A DNA stretch of 48,656 bases, from assembly GCF_900107035.1 (NCBI RefSeq), contig NZ_FNOJ01000008.1:70255-118910 (forward strand), in the 5' to 3' direction. A program made the translations under genes and the position numbers. Position 1 is the first letter of the stretch. Every line of letters begins with the position of its first letter. Below the pieces are notes generated by a model, which was not told where the DNA came from, did no database searches, and worked only from the letters and a program-made list of their open reading frames with translations. Shown here piece after piece: positions 34,254 to 42,575 of this stretch. Origin of the DNA: Alicyclobacillus hesperidum. GTDB taxonomy: Bacteria; Bacillota; Bacilli; Alicyclobacillales; Alicyclobacillaceae.

Positions 34254-34730
34254 TCACGACGAAGGTAGTACGGGTGCAGTTACGGTGGCGGTGAGCCCCT
34301 GCGGCGTCTGCACTTGCACCTTGTAGTCCACGTTTGCAGAATTACTGGTGGCGTTCGAAGAGATGGTACACTGAAATCCGTTGTACAGCGGATATGTCCA
34401 AGAGAACGTGATCCCTGGCGGCGGTACAATCAGGATGATGGACGACTGCGCCTCGTTGCCAAGCGCATCACCCGGAACTTCGATGACCCAGCCAATGATG
34501 TTTTGCGGCCTGTCCTTGATTTCCTCAGCAATCGTTGTGGCCAGTCCTAAAGCCTGATCATACTGCGCCATTTTGAGCGTTCCTGCCTGCGCACCGCCGA
34601 CGGCAAGCAGTGCTGCAGTCCCGGCAAGCGCGATCATCACGACCGAGGCCATGACCTCAATCAGGGTCAGGCCCGCTTCGGCTTCACAGTTGTTCGCTCT
34701 CCAGGCGTTGCGTATACGATCGATGAGCAT
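34254..34730 (-). CDS. Minor type IV pilin, PilV-like
   Basis: The ATG at 34730 gives a 158-residue prepilin with leader ending NNCEAEAG and helix LTLIEVMASVVMIALAGTAA. The longer frame, from 34817, runs back through the intergenic hairpin into the pilA stop and was rejected. It lies between the major pilin and the PilW-like gene, the order normal for minor pilins. Confidence 0.78.
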   Translation of the reverse strand: MLIDRIRNAWRANNCEAEAGLTLIEVMASVVMIALAGTAALLAVGGAQAGTLKMAQYDQALGLATTIAEEIKDRPQNIIGWVIEVPGDALGNEAQSSIILIVPPPGITFSWTYPLYNGFQCTISSNATSNSANVDYKVQVQTPQGLTATVTAPVLPSS

Positions 34731-34767
34731 TCCCACTTTCTCAGAGCCCCCGGCAAATAATAGACGA

Positions 34768-34788
34768 AAGCCCCCTCGGCGGGGGCTT
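34768..34788 (-). terminator. Hairpin between major pilin and minor pilin genes
   Basis: AAGCCCCC pairs with GGGGGCTT around a five-base loop, 16 bp after the pilA stop, with TTTCGTCTATT following on the minus strand. The tail is imperfect, so partial termination is likely. This would let the major pilin be made in excess over the minor pilins. Confidence 0.6.
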
Positions 34789-34803
34789 CCACGCAACTTT
34801 TTA

Positions 34804-35415
34804 TTACTGAATGACAATATAATAAGTTGTCATAACGCCGCTGCTGTTTGGATACGAAAATTGAACAGATGGACCTGAATACCCGCTCAGCGACGTGACG
34901 ATGGTAAACGCCCCCTGTTGCGATTGGGGTGTTGGCACCGAATTGAGATACCCACCACTTGAACTACTGGTACCGTTGCCTGTACCGTTGCCTGTACCAC
35001 CAGTCACCGAACTAGAAAGCCCGTACACGAGCAAGTCATATACATTGCTCGACGAACCGGAAGAGCTCGTGGAAGCTGAGTTCGTAGGCAGGATGGTTGC
35101 AATTCCAGACGCCTTCGAGCCTGGAGGTACGCTATCCGCCACAGCGCCAGCAGAGCCAATTTCCAGGGCCCCCGCGTTGCCGGCTGTCGACTGATAATCA
35201 AACTCCGCCCGCTGCAAAGCGTCGGCAATCATTTGCTCATTTGCTTTATCTGTGGCAACACGCGCCTTATTGATTTGCCCCATGACGACAGGTACGCCCA
35301 CGGCCGCCAGGATGGCCAGAATGACGACGACGGCAAGTAGCTCAATCAATGTGACGCCTTCCTGTTCTTTTAGTTTTTTCAATAGGTTTTGTAGCTTGTC
35401 CTTTAATATTTGCAT
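34804..35415 (-). CDS. Major type IV pilin (PilA/ComGC-like)
   Basis: This 203-residue prepilin has a basic leader MQILKDKLQNLLKKLKEQEG. It is cleaved before VTLIELLAVVVILAILAAVG, the canonical methylated helix with Glu5. The C-terminal domain is Ser/Gly/Asn-rich, with a GNGTGNGT repeat typical of surface-exposed loops. The ATG at 35415 has AAAGGGAG upstream. It has its own promoter and a downstream hairpin. The long polar loop makes it larger than ComGC, which favours a true pilin. Confidence 0.88.
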   Translation of the reverse strand: MQILKDKLQNLLKKLKEQEGVTLIELLAVVVILAILAAVGVPVVMGQINKARVATDKANEQMIADALQRAEFDYQSTAGNAGALEIGSAGAVADSVPPGSKASGIATILPTNSASTSSSGSSSNVYDLLVYGLSSSVTGGTGNGTGNGTSSSSGGYLNSVPTPQSQQGAFTIVTSLSGYSGPSVQFSYPNSSGVMTTYYIVIQ

Positions 35416-35492
35416 AACACTCTCCCTTTCACACCCTCGTTGGACGCGCCATTTCCTCTATATCCAAGCGGATCCTGGCCATCCGTGTCTCT

Positions 35493-35522
35493 ATTATAAA
35501 TTGCAAAGAAATGAATTGTACA
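35493..35522 (-). promoter_or_regulatory. Promoter of the major pilin gene
   Basis: TGTACA (35522-35517) and a perfect TATAAT (35498-35493) are 18 bp apart on the minus strand, 78 bp before the pilin ATG. This gives the pilin a transcript separate from pilB-pilC. Confidence 0.6.
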
Positions 35523-35564
35523 CTATCTTCGTATGCGTTCCTCCACCGACTTCATCGAAGGGTA

Positions 35565-36800
35565 TCACATGCCCGTCGCACTGCTCATTCCTTGATATAA
35601 CGAGAACATCGGCAACAGCGCCGCCAGGACGATGATGCCAACAACTCCCGCCAACAATGCGGTTAAAAGCGGCTCCATGAGCTGTTTCAACCTGTCCACA
35701 AACATCGCAAGTTCCGATTCGTAAAAGTCTGCCACCTTCCCGAGCATCTCGTCGAGATGCCCCGTTGTCTCGCCAACCCGCACCATCTGCACCATCATCG
35801 GAGAAAATGCGCCCGTTTCACGCAAGGCCCCAGAGAGCGATCCGCCATCGCCCAAAGCGTCCCGAACCTGGCGCAAGGCCCTGGCCACATAGCGGTTGCC
35901 GACTGCATCGGCAGAGAGCGCGATGGCTTGGAGAGCCGGCAGTGCCGCATGAAAGAGCATTGCCAGAGTTCGCGAGACCTGTGCCATGGCTCGCTTTTCA
36001 AACAACTGCCCAAACACAGGCACGCGCAACAGCAGCCGATCCCGCCAGTACAAACTCGGACCATGTCGGTTGACAAACAGAATAGCGCCCACCAACACCC
36101 CAAACACGCTGAGGCCGATATACCACCTGTGCGAGACGAGACTCGAAGCACCAAGCACCACTCGCGTCGGCCAGGGCAGTTGCAGGTGTTGCGCCGCAAA
36201 TACTGTGACAAAGGTCGGGATGACGCGCAACAGCAGGAAAATGGAGACCAGAATCGCCATCACGGCTACCACGATGGGGTAGATCATCGCAGAGCGGATC
36301 TTCTCCACCGTCTCCCGCTGGCGTTCCTGATACCCCGCCGTATTCTCGAGTACCTCGTCAAGCGTACCGCTCGCCTCGCCCGCCCGCACCATCTGCACAA
36401 ACAAAGCCGGAAAAACGCGCGGGTACTCAGCCAGACTCTCCCAAAGCGGACGCCCGTCGCGAACGCTTGCCCCAACCTGGGCAATGGCATTCTGTAAGAC
36501 GCCCTTTTCCGTCTGTTCGTAAAGCACCTCAAGCGCGGTGACCAAGGGTACCCCTGCGCGCACCAACGTCGCAAACTGCCGGCAGAACGGGACAAACTGT
36601 TCCCGCTTTACGCCGCTAAAGAGCCCTAAATCGACGTTGATCTCGCGCGTCCAGAGCGATTCGTCGACCGGCCGCAGTTCGACGACATACAAGCCCTGCT
36701 CGCTCAACTGACGCACGGCCGCCGCCTCGTCTTCGGCCTCGATGCGCCCCTGCGATCGCTTGCCACGAACAGCCATCGCCTCGTACTGATACACACCCAA
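35565..36800 (-). CDS. pilC: Type IV pilus platform protein PilC (GspF family)
   Basis: This 411-residue inner-membrane protein has two copies of the GspF domain. The N-terminal part is VYQYEAMAVRGKRSQGRIEA. Copy 1 (about 70-190) has FCRQFATLVRAGVPLVTAL and VQMVRAGEASGTLDEVLE; copy 2 (about 275-395) has VSRTLAMLFHAALPALQAI and VQMVRVGETTGHLDEML. Three TM segments are visible. It starts at TTG 36800 with GAGGAG nine bases upstream, 29 bp after pilB. It couples the PilB and PilT motors to pilin insertion. Confidence 0.93.
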   Translation of the reverse strand: MGVYQYEAMAVRGKRSQGRIEAEDEAAAVRQLSEQGLYVVELRPVDESLWTREINVDLGLFSGVKREQFVPFCRQFATLVRAGVPLVTALEVLYEQTEKGVLQNAIAQVGASVRDGRPLWESLAEYPRVFPALFVQMVRAGEASGTLDEVLENTAGYQERQRETVEKIRSAMIYPIVVAVMAILVSIFLLLRVIPTFVTVFAAQHLQLPWPTRVVLGASSLVSHRWYIGLSVFGVLVGAILFVNRHGPSLYWRDRLLLRVPVFGQLFEKRAMAQVSRTLAMLFHAALPALQAIALSADAVGNRYVARALRQVRDALGDGGSLSGALRETGAFSPMMVQMVRVGETTGHLDEMLGKVADFYESELAMFVDRLKQLMEPLLTALLAGVVGIIVLAALLPMFSLYQGMSSATGM

Positions 36801-36829
36801 CTTCGTTCTCTCCTCAACCTACGACCGAA

Positions 36830-38518
36830 TCAAACAAATTCCAGCGCTCCCTCAACGGCCGTCACCCGCAGCACTTCCTGCACCGTGGTCAGGCCCTGTG
36901 CCGCTTTCGCCAGCCCGTCTTCGAGCATCGTCGTCATCCCCCGCTCGCGCAAACGTTGCCTGCAATCATCGGCAGATTGCGCTGTCAAGATAAGACCCGT
37001 CATCTCGTCGTCCGCCTCCAACACCTCGTGAATCGCCATACGCCCGCGAAAGCCTGTGTTGCCGCAGGCGGGACAGCCGCGGCCCACCACGAGTCCATCA
37101 TGAGACATTCCGTAATGCGCCAATAGCTTTTCTTCCATCGGCGTCGGTCGATACGCTTGCTGGCAGCGCGGACAGACGCGGCGAACCAAGCGCTGCGCAA
37201 CGACCCCGGTCAGCGCCGAGGCAATCATATACGGCGCAACCCCCATGTCAAGCAGCCGAGTGACGGTGCTCACCGCATCGTTGGTGTGCAAAGTCGAAAG
37301 CACAAGATGCCCGGTCACGGCCGCGCGCAGGGCAATCTCCGCGGTTTCTTCGTCGCGGATTTCGCCAATCATCACAATATCCGGATCCTGGCGCAACAGG
37401 GCGCGCAAGCCGCGCGCAAACGTCAATCCGGCCGCTATGTTGACCTGCACCTGATTGACGCCATCCAGTTGGTATTCAATCGGGTCCTCAATCGTGATCA
37501 CGTTCATCTCGGGCGTGGCCAAGCCTTTAAGCGCCGCATATAGCGTCGACGTCTTGCCCGATCCGGTGGGGCCGGTGATGAAAATGGCGCCGTGCGGCCG
37601 CGCGAGCATCCGTTCAAACGCTGCCAGATGTGCATGCGAGAAGTCCAACTTCTGCAATTCGAACGTTTGGCCCAAGAGATCGAAGACGCGCATGACAACC
37701 TTTTCACCGTGCGCCGTCGGCATCGTCGCCACGCGCACATCGAGTTTGTAGCCGCTCTCCTCAAGCTCAAAGCGCCCATCCTGTGGCAACCGCTGTTCCG
37801 CGATGTTTAATTGCGCCAATACCTTGACGCGCGCCGTCAAAGCGCTCTGCAGGTGCCGTGGCACCACGCGCTCCGTCCGCAAAAAGCCGTCGATCCGGTA
37901 GCGCACGCGCACGCCGTCCGCCTGCGGATCGAGATGAACGTCGCTCGCGCCCGCAGCGGCGGCCTCGACGAGGATCTGATTCAACATGCGCACGACTGGC
38001 GAATCGCTGCGCATCGGATCCGGTTCGGCTGCGGCAGGTGTCGGCTCCGGTTGCGCCCGGCGCACGGCCTCGTCAAATGTCTCTTGCAGGTGATAATACT
38101 TGCGAATCGCACCTTGGATATCGTGTCGCGTCGCGATGGAAGGCTCAATGGTGAGGTTGGTCGTCATCCGCAAATCGTCGATGGCATAGTAATCGAGCGG
38201 ATCTGCCATCGCGACATACAGTCGATTGCCACTTTTACGGTAGGGAATGACTTGATACGATTCAACCAGCCGTTCGGGGACCAGATGTAAAACGGCGGGA
38301 TCGATCCGCATGTTGCTGAGCACGACATGGGGAATGCCGAGCTGAAATTCAAGTACCTCGACGAGTTGGCTTTCGCTGATATAGCCATTGTTGATCAACA
38401 CATCGCCAAGGCGAGACTGCGACTCGCGCTGATCCGCCAAGGCCTTTTGCAGTTGCTCCGGCGTCAACAAGCCTGCCTCGACGAGAATTTCGCCCATTCG
38501 TTTGCGCGCCACCGGCAT
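36830..38518 (-). CDS. pilB: Type IV pilus extension ATPase PilB
   Basis: The product has 562 residues. The N-terminal MshEN/T2SSE_N domain (about 8-150; MGEILVEAGLLTPEQLQKAL, DVLINNGYISESQLVEVLE) resembles c-di-GMP-binding MshE domains. The ATPase has Walker A GPTGSGKTS (about 318), Asp box ITIEDPIEYQLDGVNQ, Walker B DPDIVMIGEIRDEET and His box GHLVLSTLHTND. A zinc-binding tetracysteine element (CPRC about 450, then CPAC) follows. The ATG at 38518 is close to AAGGGG; a GTG at 38512 is better spaced. It drives pilus polymerisation and heads the pilB-pilC transcript. Confidence 0.94.
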   Translation of the reverse strand: MPVARKRMGEILVEAGLLTPEQLQKALADQRESQSRLGDVLINNGYISESQLVEVLEFQLGIPHVVLSNMRIDPAVLHLVPERLVESYQVIPYRKSGNRLYVAMADPLDYYAIDDLRMTTNLTIEPSIATRHDIQGAIRKYYHLQETFDEAVRRAQPEPTPAAAEPDPMRSDSPVVRMLNQILVEAAAAGASDVHLDPQADGVRVRYRIDGFLRTERVVPRHLQSALTARVKVLAQLNIAEQRLPQDGRFELEESGYKLDVRVATMPTAHGEKVVMRVFDLLGQTFELQKLDFSHAHLAAFERMLARPHGAIFITGPTGSGKTSTLYAALKGLATPEMNVITIEDPIEYQLDGVNQVQVNIAAGLTFARGLRALLRQDPDIVMIGEIRDEETAEIALRAAVTGHLVLSTLHTNDAVSTVTRLLDMGVAPYMIASALTGVVAQRLVRRVCPRCQQAYRPTPMEEKLLAHYGMSHDGLVVGRGCPACGNTGFRGRMAIHEVLEADDEMTGLILTAQSADDCRQRLRERGMTTMLEDGLAKAAQGLTTVQEVLRVTAVEGALEFV

Positions 38519-38588
38519 TCACCCCTTAACCGGATGCAATAGGAAGCTAATCGGCCGCCGTGGCGGCCAGATGACGGTTGCTTATCGA

Positions 38589-39791
38589 TCAATGAAAGAT
38601 GGACAGCGTATTGTATTTTTGCGAGACGAACAAGTCGTAACCGTTCGCTTGAAAGAAACCAAATCCGAGCAACGAGATGCCGGTATAGCTCGGATCGACA
38701 ATGCAGGGAATGTCGGCGAAGTGCTGCCCGCCGATGTCGAGCGAAACCTCGCTCATATACGCTTGATCTTGGCCACCAATGCCAGACACAGCAATGCTAC
38801 CGAGGTTGGGCAGGTGCAACAGTTTGGCATCGGCCGCTGTGAACAACGGTTCATAGGCGCCGGTGTCCAGTTGCAGGGTCAGATTGTCCTTGCCACTACT
38901 AGCGTTAAAAAAGACGCCGTTTTGGAAAGTCGTGATGGGCACCGAGGCGAGCAACGTCTCACCTGCGGCCTGTGGCGCAGCCGTTTGACTCGATGCAGCC
39001 AGTGCAAACTTCACCGCCGCCGTCTGCTGCACCGTCTTCCCCGCCGGATCAACCCAGGATACCGTGACATACGCCGTTTCCGCCGTGTTATCTTCGACGC
39101 CGTTGAACCACATGCCCGAATAATCGGTCGCTGTATGCAAGGTCGCGCTGCCGCTGGAAGGCGTCAATGTGCTAAAACCAGTCGTCGTGATGGTGATGTT
39201 CTGGTTAGGTACAGTGTTCATCCCGTCCAAGGTCGCAATTTGCAGCGGAGCAGGGCTTCCCACTGTCGTATTCTGGGTATCGATCTCGATTTGATAATGA
39301 TGGTTGACGGGCAAGCTGCTAAATGTGAACCCGCCGCCCTTAAGAGGCGTAGCCTTCACCTTCGCGGCAAGCTTTTGCCAAGGGACATACGTGGTGCCCC
39401 CGTAGACGACGCCCTGCACGTAGCCGCCGGTCACCGCAATTTTGCCACCGCCCAGGTCTTCATAGGGCGTTTTCATGGCCGCCATGCCGCTTAGCGCGAC
39501 ATACGTCGTATCGCCAACCGCAATGGCGTCGTACTGCTTGCCACCAATGAGCGCGCGCACATGTCCGTGCGCGAGCGCGTTGGTTTTTACGAGAGCGGCC
39601 TTGGTCGGAGCCTTCTGCACCGCCTTGCCGGCCGCGCGCTTCGCTGACGGCTTCGCCGCGTGTGTACCTGCTACGCGATGTTGCACCGTGTGCGGAGATA
39701 CCGTTTTGGCCGAGACGGTCGCAGCCATGGGTGTTGCCACAAGAAGTCCTGAAACCACCAGGGAAGTCCAAAAAGAACGAGCTGTCTTCAC
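38589..39791 (-). CDS. Secreted retropepsin-like aspartyl protease with stalk-like repeats
   Basis: The GTG at 39791 is followed by a signal peptide (MKTARSFWTSLVVSGLL, cleavage near VSA). An Ala/Lys-rich linker (about 30-75) comes next, then two short stalk-like motifs (YDAIAVGDTTYVALSGM and VVYGGTTYVPWQKLAAK) and a beta-sandwich region. The last 100 residues carry LTLQLDTGAYEPLFTAADAKLL (DTG about 305) and end with ISLLGFGFFQANGYDLFV, the layout of single-domain retropepsin-like aspartyl proteases, which act as dimers. It is 400 residues long. It has its own promoter and follows the pilus genes on the same strand. A role in processing surface or pilus proteins is possible but unproven. Confidence 0.75.
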   Translation of the reverse strand: MKTARSFWTSLVVSGLLVATPMAATVSAKTVSPHTVQHRVAGTHAAKPSAKRAAGKAVQKAPTKAALVKTNALAHGHVRALIGGKQYDAIAVGDTTYVALSGMAAMKTPYEDLGGGKIAVTGGYVQGVVYGGTTYVPWQKLAAKVKATPLKGGGFTFSSLPVNHHYQIEIDTQNTTVGSPAPLQIATLDGMNTVPNQNITITTTGFSTLTPSSGSATLHTATDYSGMWFNGVEDNTAETAYVTVSWVDPAGKTVQQTAAVKFALAASSQTAAPQAAGETLLASVPITTFQNGVFFNASSGKDNLTLQLDTGAYEPLFTAADAKLLHLPNLGSIAVSGIGGQDQAYMSEVSLDIGGQHFADIPCIVDPSYTGISLLGFGFFQANGYDLFVSQKYNTLSIFH

Positions 39792-39855
39792 AAAGAATGC
39801 CTACCTTCTCGAGATGGTCCAAAGGACATAACCTTCAGACGCAATCTGCTACGTA

Positions 39856-39884
39856 ATTTGATTGGTAGGGTAATTCTGTGTCAA
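39856..39884 (-). promoter_or_regulatory. Sigma-A promoter of the aspartyl protease gene
   Basis: A perfect TTGACA (39884-39879) and TCAAAT (39861-39856) are 17 bp apart on the minus strand, 65 bp before the GTG start. Confidence 0.6.
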
Positions 39885-39937
39885 ACTGGTCATTTCCTGC
39901 ACGACTGCCACTGGGATTTACCGACTCCTATCGCCTT

Positions 39938-41005
39938 TCAGCCCTTGTCTGCGGATTCGCGCACGATTTGCAGCACGTCTTCCAACACGGCACTCGCCGT
40001 TGGCAAGGCTCCAGCCCCAGGGCCAATCAAGGTGATGGTGCCCACCACGTCCCCAGTGATGGCAATCGCGTTGTTCACGCCATCGACGAAATAGAGCGGA
40101 TCGTCCGGCTGCAGCACCTGCGGGCCAACCGTGCAATGGACGATGCCATCCTCTCCCCAGACCGCCGACGCAACGTGCTTGACCTTGGCACCAGCCCGTC
40201 TTGCCGCTTCGATTTGTGCCGCATCGACGCTATCGATGCCACGCCGCGGCTTGGTCAATGTCGCCAAAGGTTTTCCGCTGTTTGCCGCCCCAACGAAAGG
40301 CTGACCGTCCGCGACGAATTCGGTTTGCAACAAATGCGTATCCACACGCAGTGCCTGCAGGAGAATTTGCAACTTGTAGTAGGCGTCGAAGCCCTCGACG
40401 TCCGCCGCCGGGTCCGGTTCCGCATAGCCCAAGGCCTGCGCTTCCTGCAACGCCTCGGCAAACGGCGCCCCCGTCTCCCACATGCGCGTCAGGATGTAGT
40501 TGCAGGTGCCGTTGACAATCCCCCGCAAGGATTGCACGCGATTGAGTTCGAAGTATGTATGCAAAGTGTGCAAGACCGGAATGCCGCCAAGCACACTCGC
40601 TTCATGGCGCAAGAACAGACCGCGCTTGCTCGCGAGATCGCGCAATTCCTCGCCGTAGAGGGCCATCAGGGCCTTGTTCGCCGTCACGACGGATTTGCCA
40701 TTTTCGAGCGCGTGTCGCACGACATCATGCGCCACGTCAATCCCGCCCATGACCTCGATCACGATATCGACGTCGTCTGCCTCGCAGACGATCCGCCAGT
40801 CATCTGTCAACAGGTGGCGCGGTACATACTCTGGTCGCGGGCGCTCTAGATGCCTTACGGCGATGTGCGTGGCCGCTAGTTGTACGCCTTCCCACGCCCC
40901 TTTCCGATCCGCCAGCACTCGCAACACGCCGCTTCCTATGACACCACATCCAACAATCCCCAATCGCACCTGATTTGCCAACCGCCTCTCGCCGCCTCTC
41001 TCCAT
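39938..41005 (-). CDS. hom: Homoserine dehydrogenase, short form without ACT domain
   Basis: Reduces aspartate semialdehyde to homoserine for threonine and methionine. The Rossmann segment is LGIVGCGVIGSGVLRVL. Substrate-site motifs are TANKALMALYG, GGIPVL, GIVNGTCNYILTRM and the catalytic region GYAEPDPAADVEGFDAYYK (about 205-225). At about 350 residues it stops before the C-terminal ACT domain of the usual 430-residue enzyme, so feedback inhibition by threonine through ACT is not expected. The first ATG has no ribosome binding site; a TTG at 40981 after a GA-rich tract may be the real start. It stands apart from thrB and thrC. Confidence 0.9.
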   Translation of the reverse strand: MERGGERRLANQVRLGIVGCGVIGSGVLRVLADRKGAWEGVQLAATHIAVRHLERPRPEYVPRHLLTDDWRIVCEADDVDIVIEVMGGIDVAHDVVRHALENGKSVVTANKALMALYGEELRDLASKRGLFLRHEASVLGGIPVLHTLHTYFELNRVQSLRGIVNGTCNYILTRMWETGAPFAEALQEAQALGYAEPDPAADVEGFDAYYKLQILLQALRVDTHLLQTEFVADGQPFVGAANSGKPLATLTKPRRGIDSVDAAQIEAARRAGAKVKHVASAVWGEDGIVHCTVGPQVLQPDDPLYFVDGVNNAIAITGDVVGTITLIGPGAGALPTASAVLEDVLQIVRESADKG

Positions 41006-41035
41006 TATGTAAGACCATACCTGGTCAATGCTCTA

Positions 41036-41067
41036 TTAAAAAAAGGGCACCCCTTCGGGATGCCCTT
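41036..41067 (-). terminator. Strong terminator downstream of panD
   Basis: On the minus strand an 11-bp stem (AAGGGCATCCC with GGGGTGCCCTT) and a GAA loop are followed by seven T residues. It separates panD from hom. Confidence 0.9.
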
Positions 41068-41101
41068 CCACTTCACCCAGTCACTGGCCCGTTTGCACCT
41101 G

Positions 41102-41503
41102 TTACGTCCGAGCTTCGGCCAAGCGCCGATTTTCCTCTGCCTCGCTGTCCAAATGCAATTGTATGCGATTGTTTTCATCGACCAGTACCACAGTTGGCTC
41201 ATGCTGCAGAGCATCCGCATTTTCGTACATCGCATACGAAATGATGATGACCAAATCCCCTGGCTCTGCCAAACGTGCCGCCGCGCCGTTTAAGCCAATG
41301 ACGCCCGTCCCCGCATCGCCTGGAATGACATATGTGTCAAAGCGCGCGCCCGTGTTAATATTGACCACTTGCACACGCTCATTTTCCAATAAATCAGCAG
41401 CTTCCATGAGCTGCGTGTCGATGGTGATACTACCGACATAATTGAGGTTTGTCTGCGTCACCGTCGCGCGATGGATCTTCGACTTCATCATCGTGCGAAA
41501 CAC
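41102..41503 (-). CDS. panD: Aspartate 1-decarboxylase
   Basis: Makes beta-alanine from aspartate for pantothenate and coenzyme A. The proenzyme cleaves itself between Gly24 and Ser25 (NYVGSITID) to form the pyruvoyl cofactor. Starting at the GTG at 41503, with GGAGGGG five bases upstream, puts the site exactly at 24/25 as in E. coli, which supports this start over 41524. [16 protein letters not shown] and VIIISYAMY are conserved. It has 133 residues and is monocistronic, between its own promoter and a strong terminator. Confidence 0.95.
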   Translation of the reverse strand: MFRTMMKSKIHRATVTQTNLNYVGSITIDTQLMEAADLLENERVQVVNINTGARFDTYVIPGDAGTGVIGLNGAAARLAEPGDLVIIISYAMYENADALQHEPTVVLVDENNRIQLHLDSEAEENRRLAEART

Positions 41504-41577
41504 GCCAACCCCTCCGTTTCCCATTCTGTGCTGTCGTCAAGGCTGAAAACCGCATTTCGCGGCGTTTTCCTCAGGCC

Positions 41578-41606
41578 ATCTTACTCCCATCTACGCCCTA
41601 TGACAA
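41578..41606 (-). promoter_or_regulatory. Sigma-A promoter of panD
   Basis: TTGTCA (41606-41601) and TAAGAT (41583-41578) are 17 bp apart on the minus strand. A hairpin with AAAAC/GTTTT arms (about 41544-41567) lies in the leader between promoter and GTG. Confidence 0.55.
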
Positions 41607-41711
41607 GTCAGAAGAGACGGTAATCTCACCAGCGGTCGACAATCAGACATCCATGCCAAATGCAGAGCCATGTATGCTCTACAAGATCTAATCAAATCAC
41701 ACAATATCTAC

Positions 41712-41740
41712 TGGTCAATGATTGCGGCATTGGCTACTAT
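41712..41740 (+). promoter_or_regulatory. Possible promoter of the coiled-coil gene
   Basis: TGGTCA and TACTAT are spaced by 17 bp, 42 bp before the ATG. Each box has four of six consensus bases. Confidence 0.4.
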
Positions 41741-41782
41741 GGCCACAAGACGAGAACGTCGTGAAACGGGAAGTGATGATGC

Positions 41783-42433
41783 ATGATACAACAGCGTTTT
41801 GACCGTCTAGAGGAGATGATTGAAGGACTTATCCACTTTGTCGGAAAGACCAAGGCAGACATGACGGTTCAATTGAATCAACTATCCGCAAAAGTGGATC
41901 ACTTGACAGTGCGCGTGGATGACCTGACAGGCCGCGTTGACCAACTCACTGAGCGCGTCGATGGTCTGACCGTCCGCGTTGACCAACTCACTGAGCGCGT
42001 CGACGGTCTGACCGTGCGCGTTGACCAACTCACCGAGCGCGTCGATGATCTGACAGTCCGCGTTGACCAACTCACCGAGCGCGTCGATGATCTGACCGTG
42101 CGCGTTGACCAACTCACTGAGCGCGTCGATGGTCTGACTGTGCGCGTTGACCAACTCACCGAGCGCGTCGATGAGCTGACAGTCCGCGTTGACCAACTCA
42201 CTGAGCGCGTCGATGGTCTGAACGGTTGCTCGGACGCTCTGACAAACGTAGTCACGAACCTAAGCCAACAGGTCTACAACTTGGATAACAAGGTGACCAA
42301 CTCGGCAGATGTTATAGGTTCCGTGCAAACAACCATGAAACGAATGGACGAGACCTTCGCCCTTACGGAAAAGCGCCTCGACTGGCATGCGGCAGAGATT
42401 GGTCGCCTGCGCGAAAAAGTGTTTCTTGCATAG
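41783..42433 (+). CDS. Heptad-repeat coiled-coil protein, unknown function
   Basis: This 216-residue cytoplasmic protein has a short N-terminal helix (RFDRLEEMIEGLIHFVG). Sixteen near-identical heptads at residues about 38-149 mostly alternate VDQLTER and VD(G/D/E)LTVR. A C-terminal helical part ends RLDWHAAEIGRLREKVFLA. Val at a and Leu at d predict a long parallel coiled coil of about 160 angstroms. There is no signal peptide or TM segment. GGGAAGTGATG lies upstream as a weak ribosome binding site. The style recalls tail-fibre or DUF-type coiled-coil proteins of Bacillota, but no named family is recognised. It is flanked by its own promoter and a bidirectional terminator. Confidence 0.75.
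   Translation: MIQQRFDRLEEMIEGLIHFVGKTKADMTVQLNQLSAKVDHLTVRVDDLTGRVDQLTERVDGLTVRVDQLTERVDGLTVRVDQLTERVDDLTVRVDQLTERVDDLTVRVDQLTERVDGLTVRVDQLTERVDELTVRVDQLTERVDGLNGCSDALTNVVTNLSQQVYNLDNKVTNSADVIGSVQTTMKRMDETFALTEKRLDWHAAEIGRLREKVFLA
41894..42229 (+). repeat. 42-bp (2 x 21-bp) tandem repeat encoding heptads
   Basis: Sixteen 21-bp units, arranged as roughly eight 42-bp units with few changes, are in frame with the coiled-coil protein. The small number of base differences suggests recent expansion by slippage or recombination. Confidence 0.9.
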
Positions 42434-42485
42434 TCGCTGGCACAACCGAAACACGTCGCCCTTGTCTACCGAGTGCCAGCGAAAA

Positions 42486-42522
42486 GGCTACCTCTTTTGC
42501 CTGTATCGGCCTCGAGGTAGCC
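42486..42522. terminator. Bidirectional terminator between coiled-coil and MFS genes
   Basis: GGCTACCTC (42486-42494) pairs with GAGGTAGCC (42514-42522). CTTTCA follows on the plus strand and TTTTC on the minus strand, in the convergent gap. Confidence 0.7.
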
Positions 42523-42575
42523 CTTTCATAGATTTCATCCCTTGCCGCATAGGTCGTTTGTGAGGAACCCCACCC

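Noticed and set aside
41882-42255. Repetitive minus-strand frames and an array-like pattern suggesting CRISPR
   Set aside because: The 21/42-bp units are contiguous, without unique spacers, and in frame with the plus-strand coiled coil. The minus frames are mirror artefacts of the repeat.
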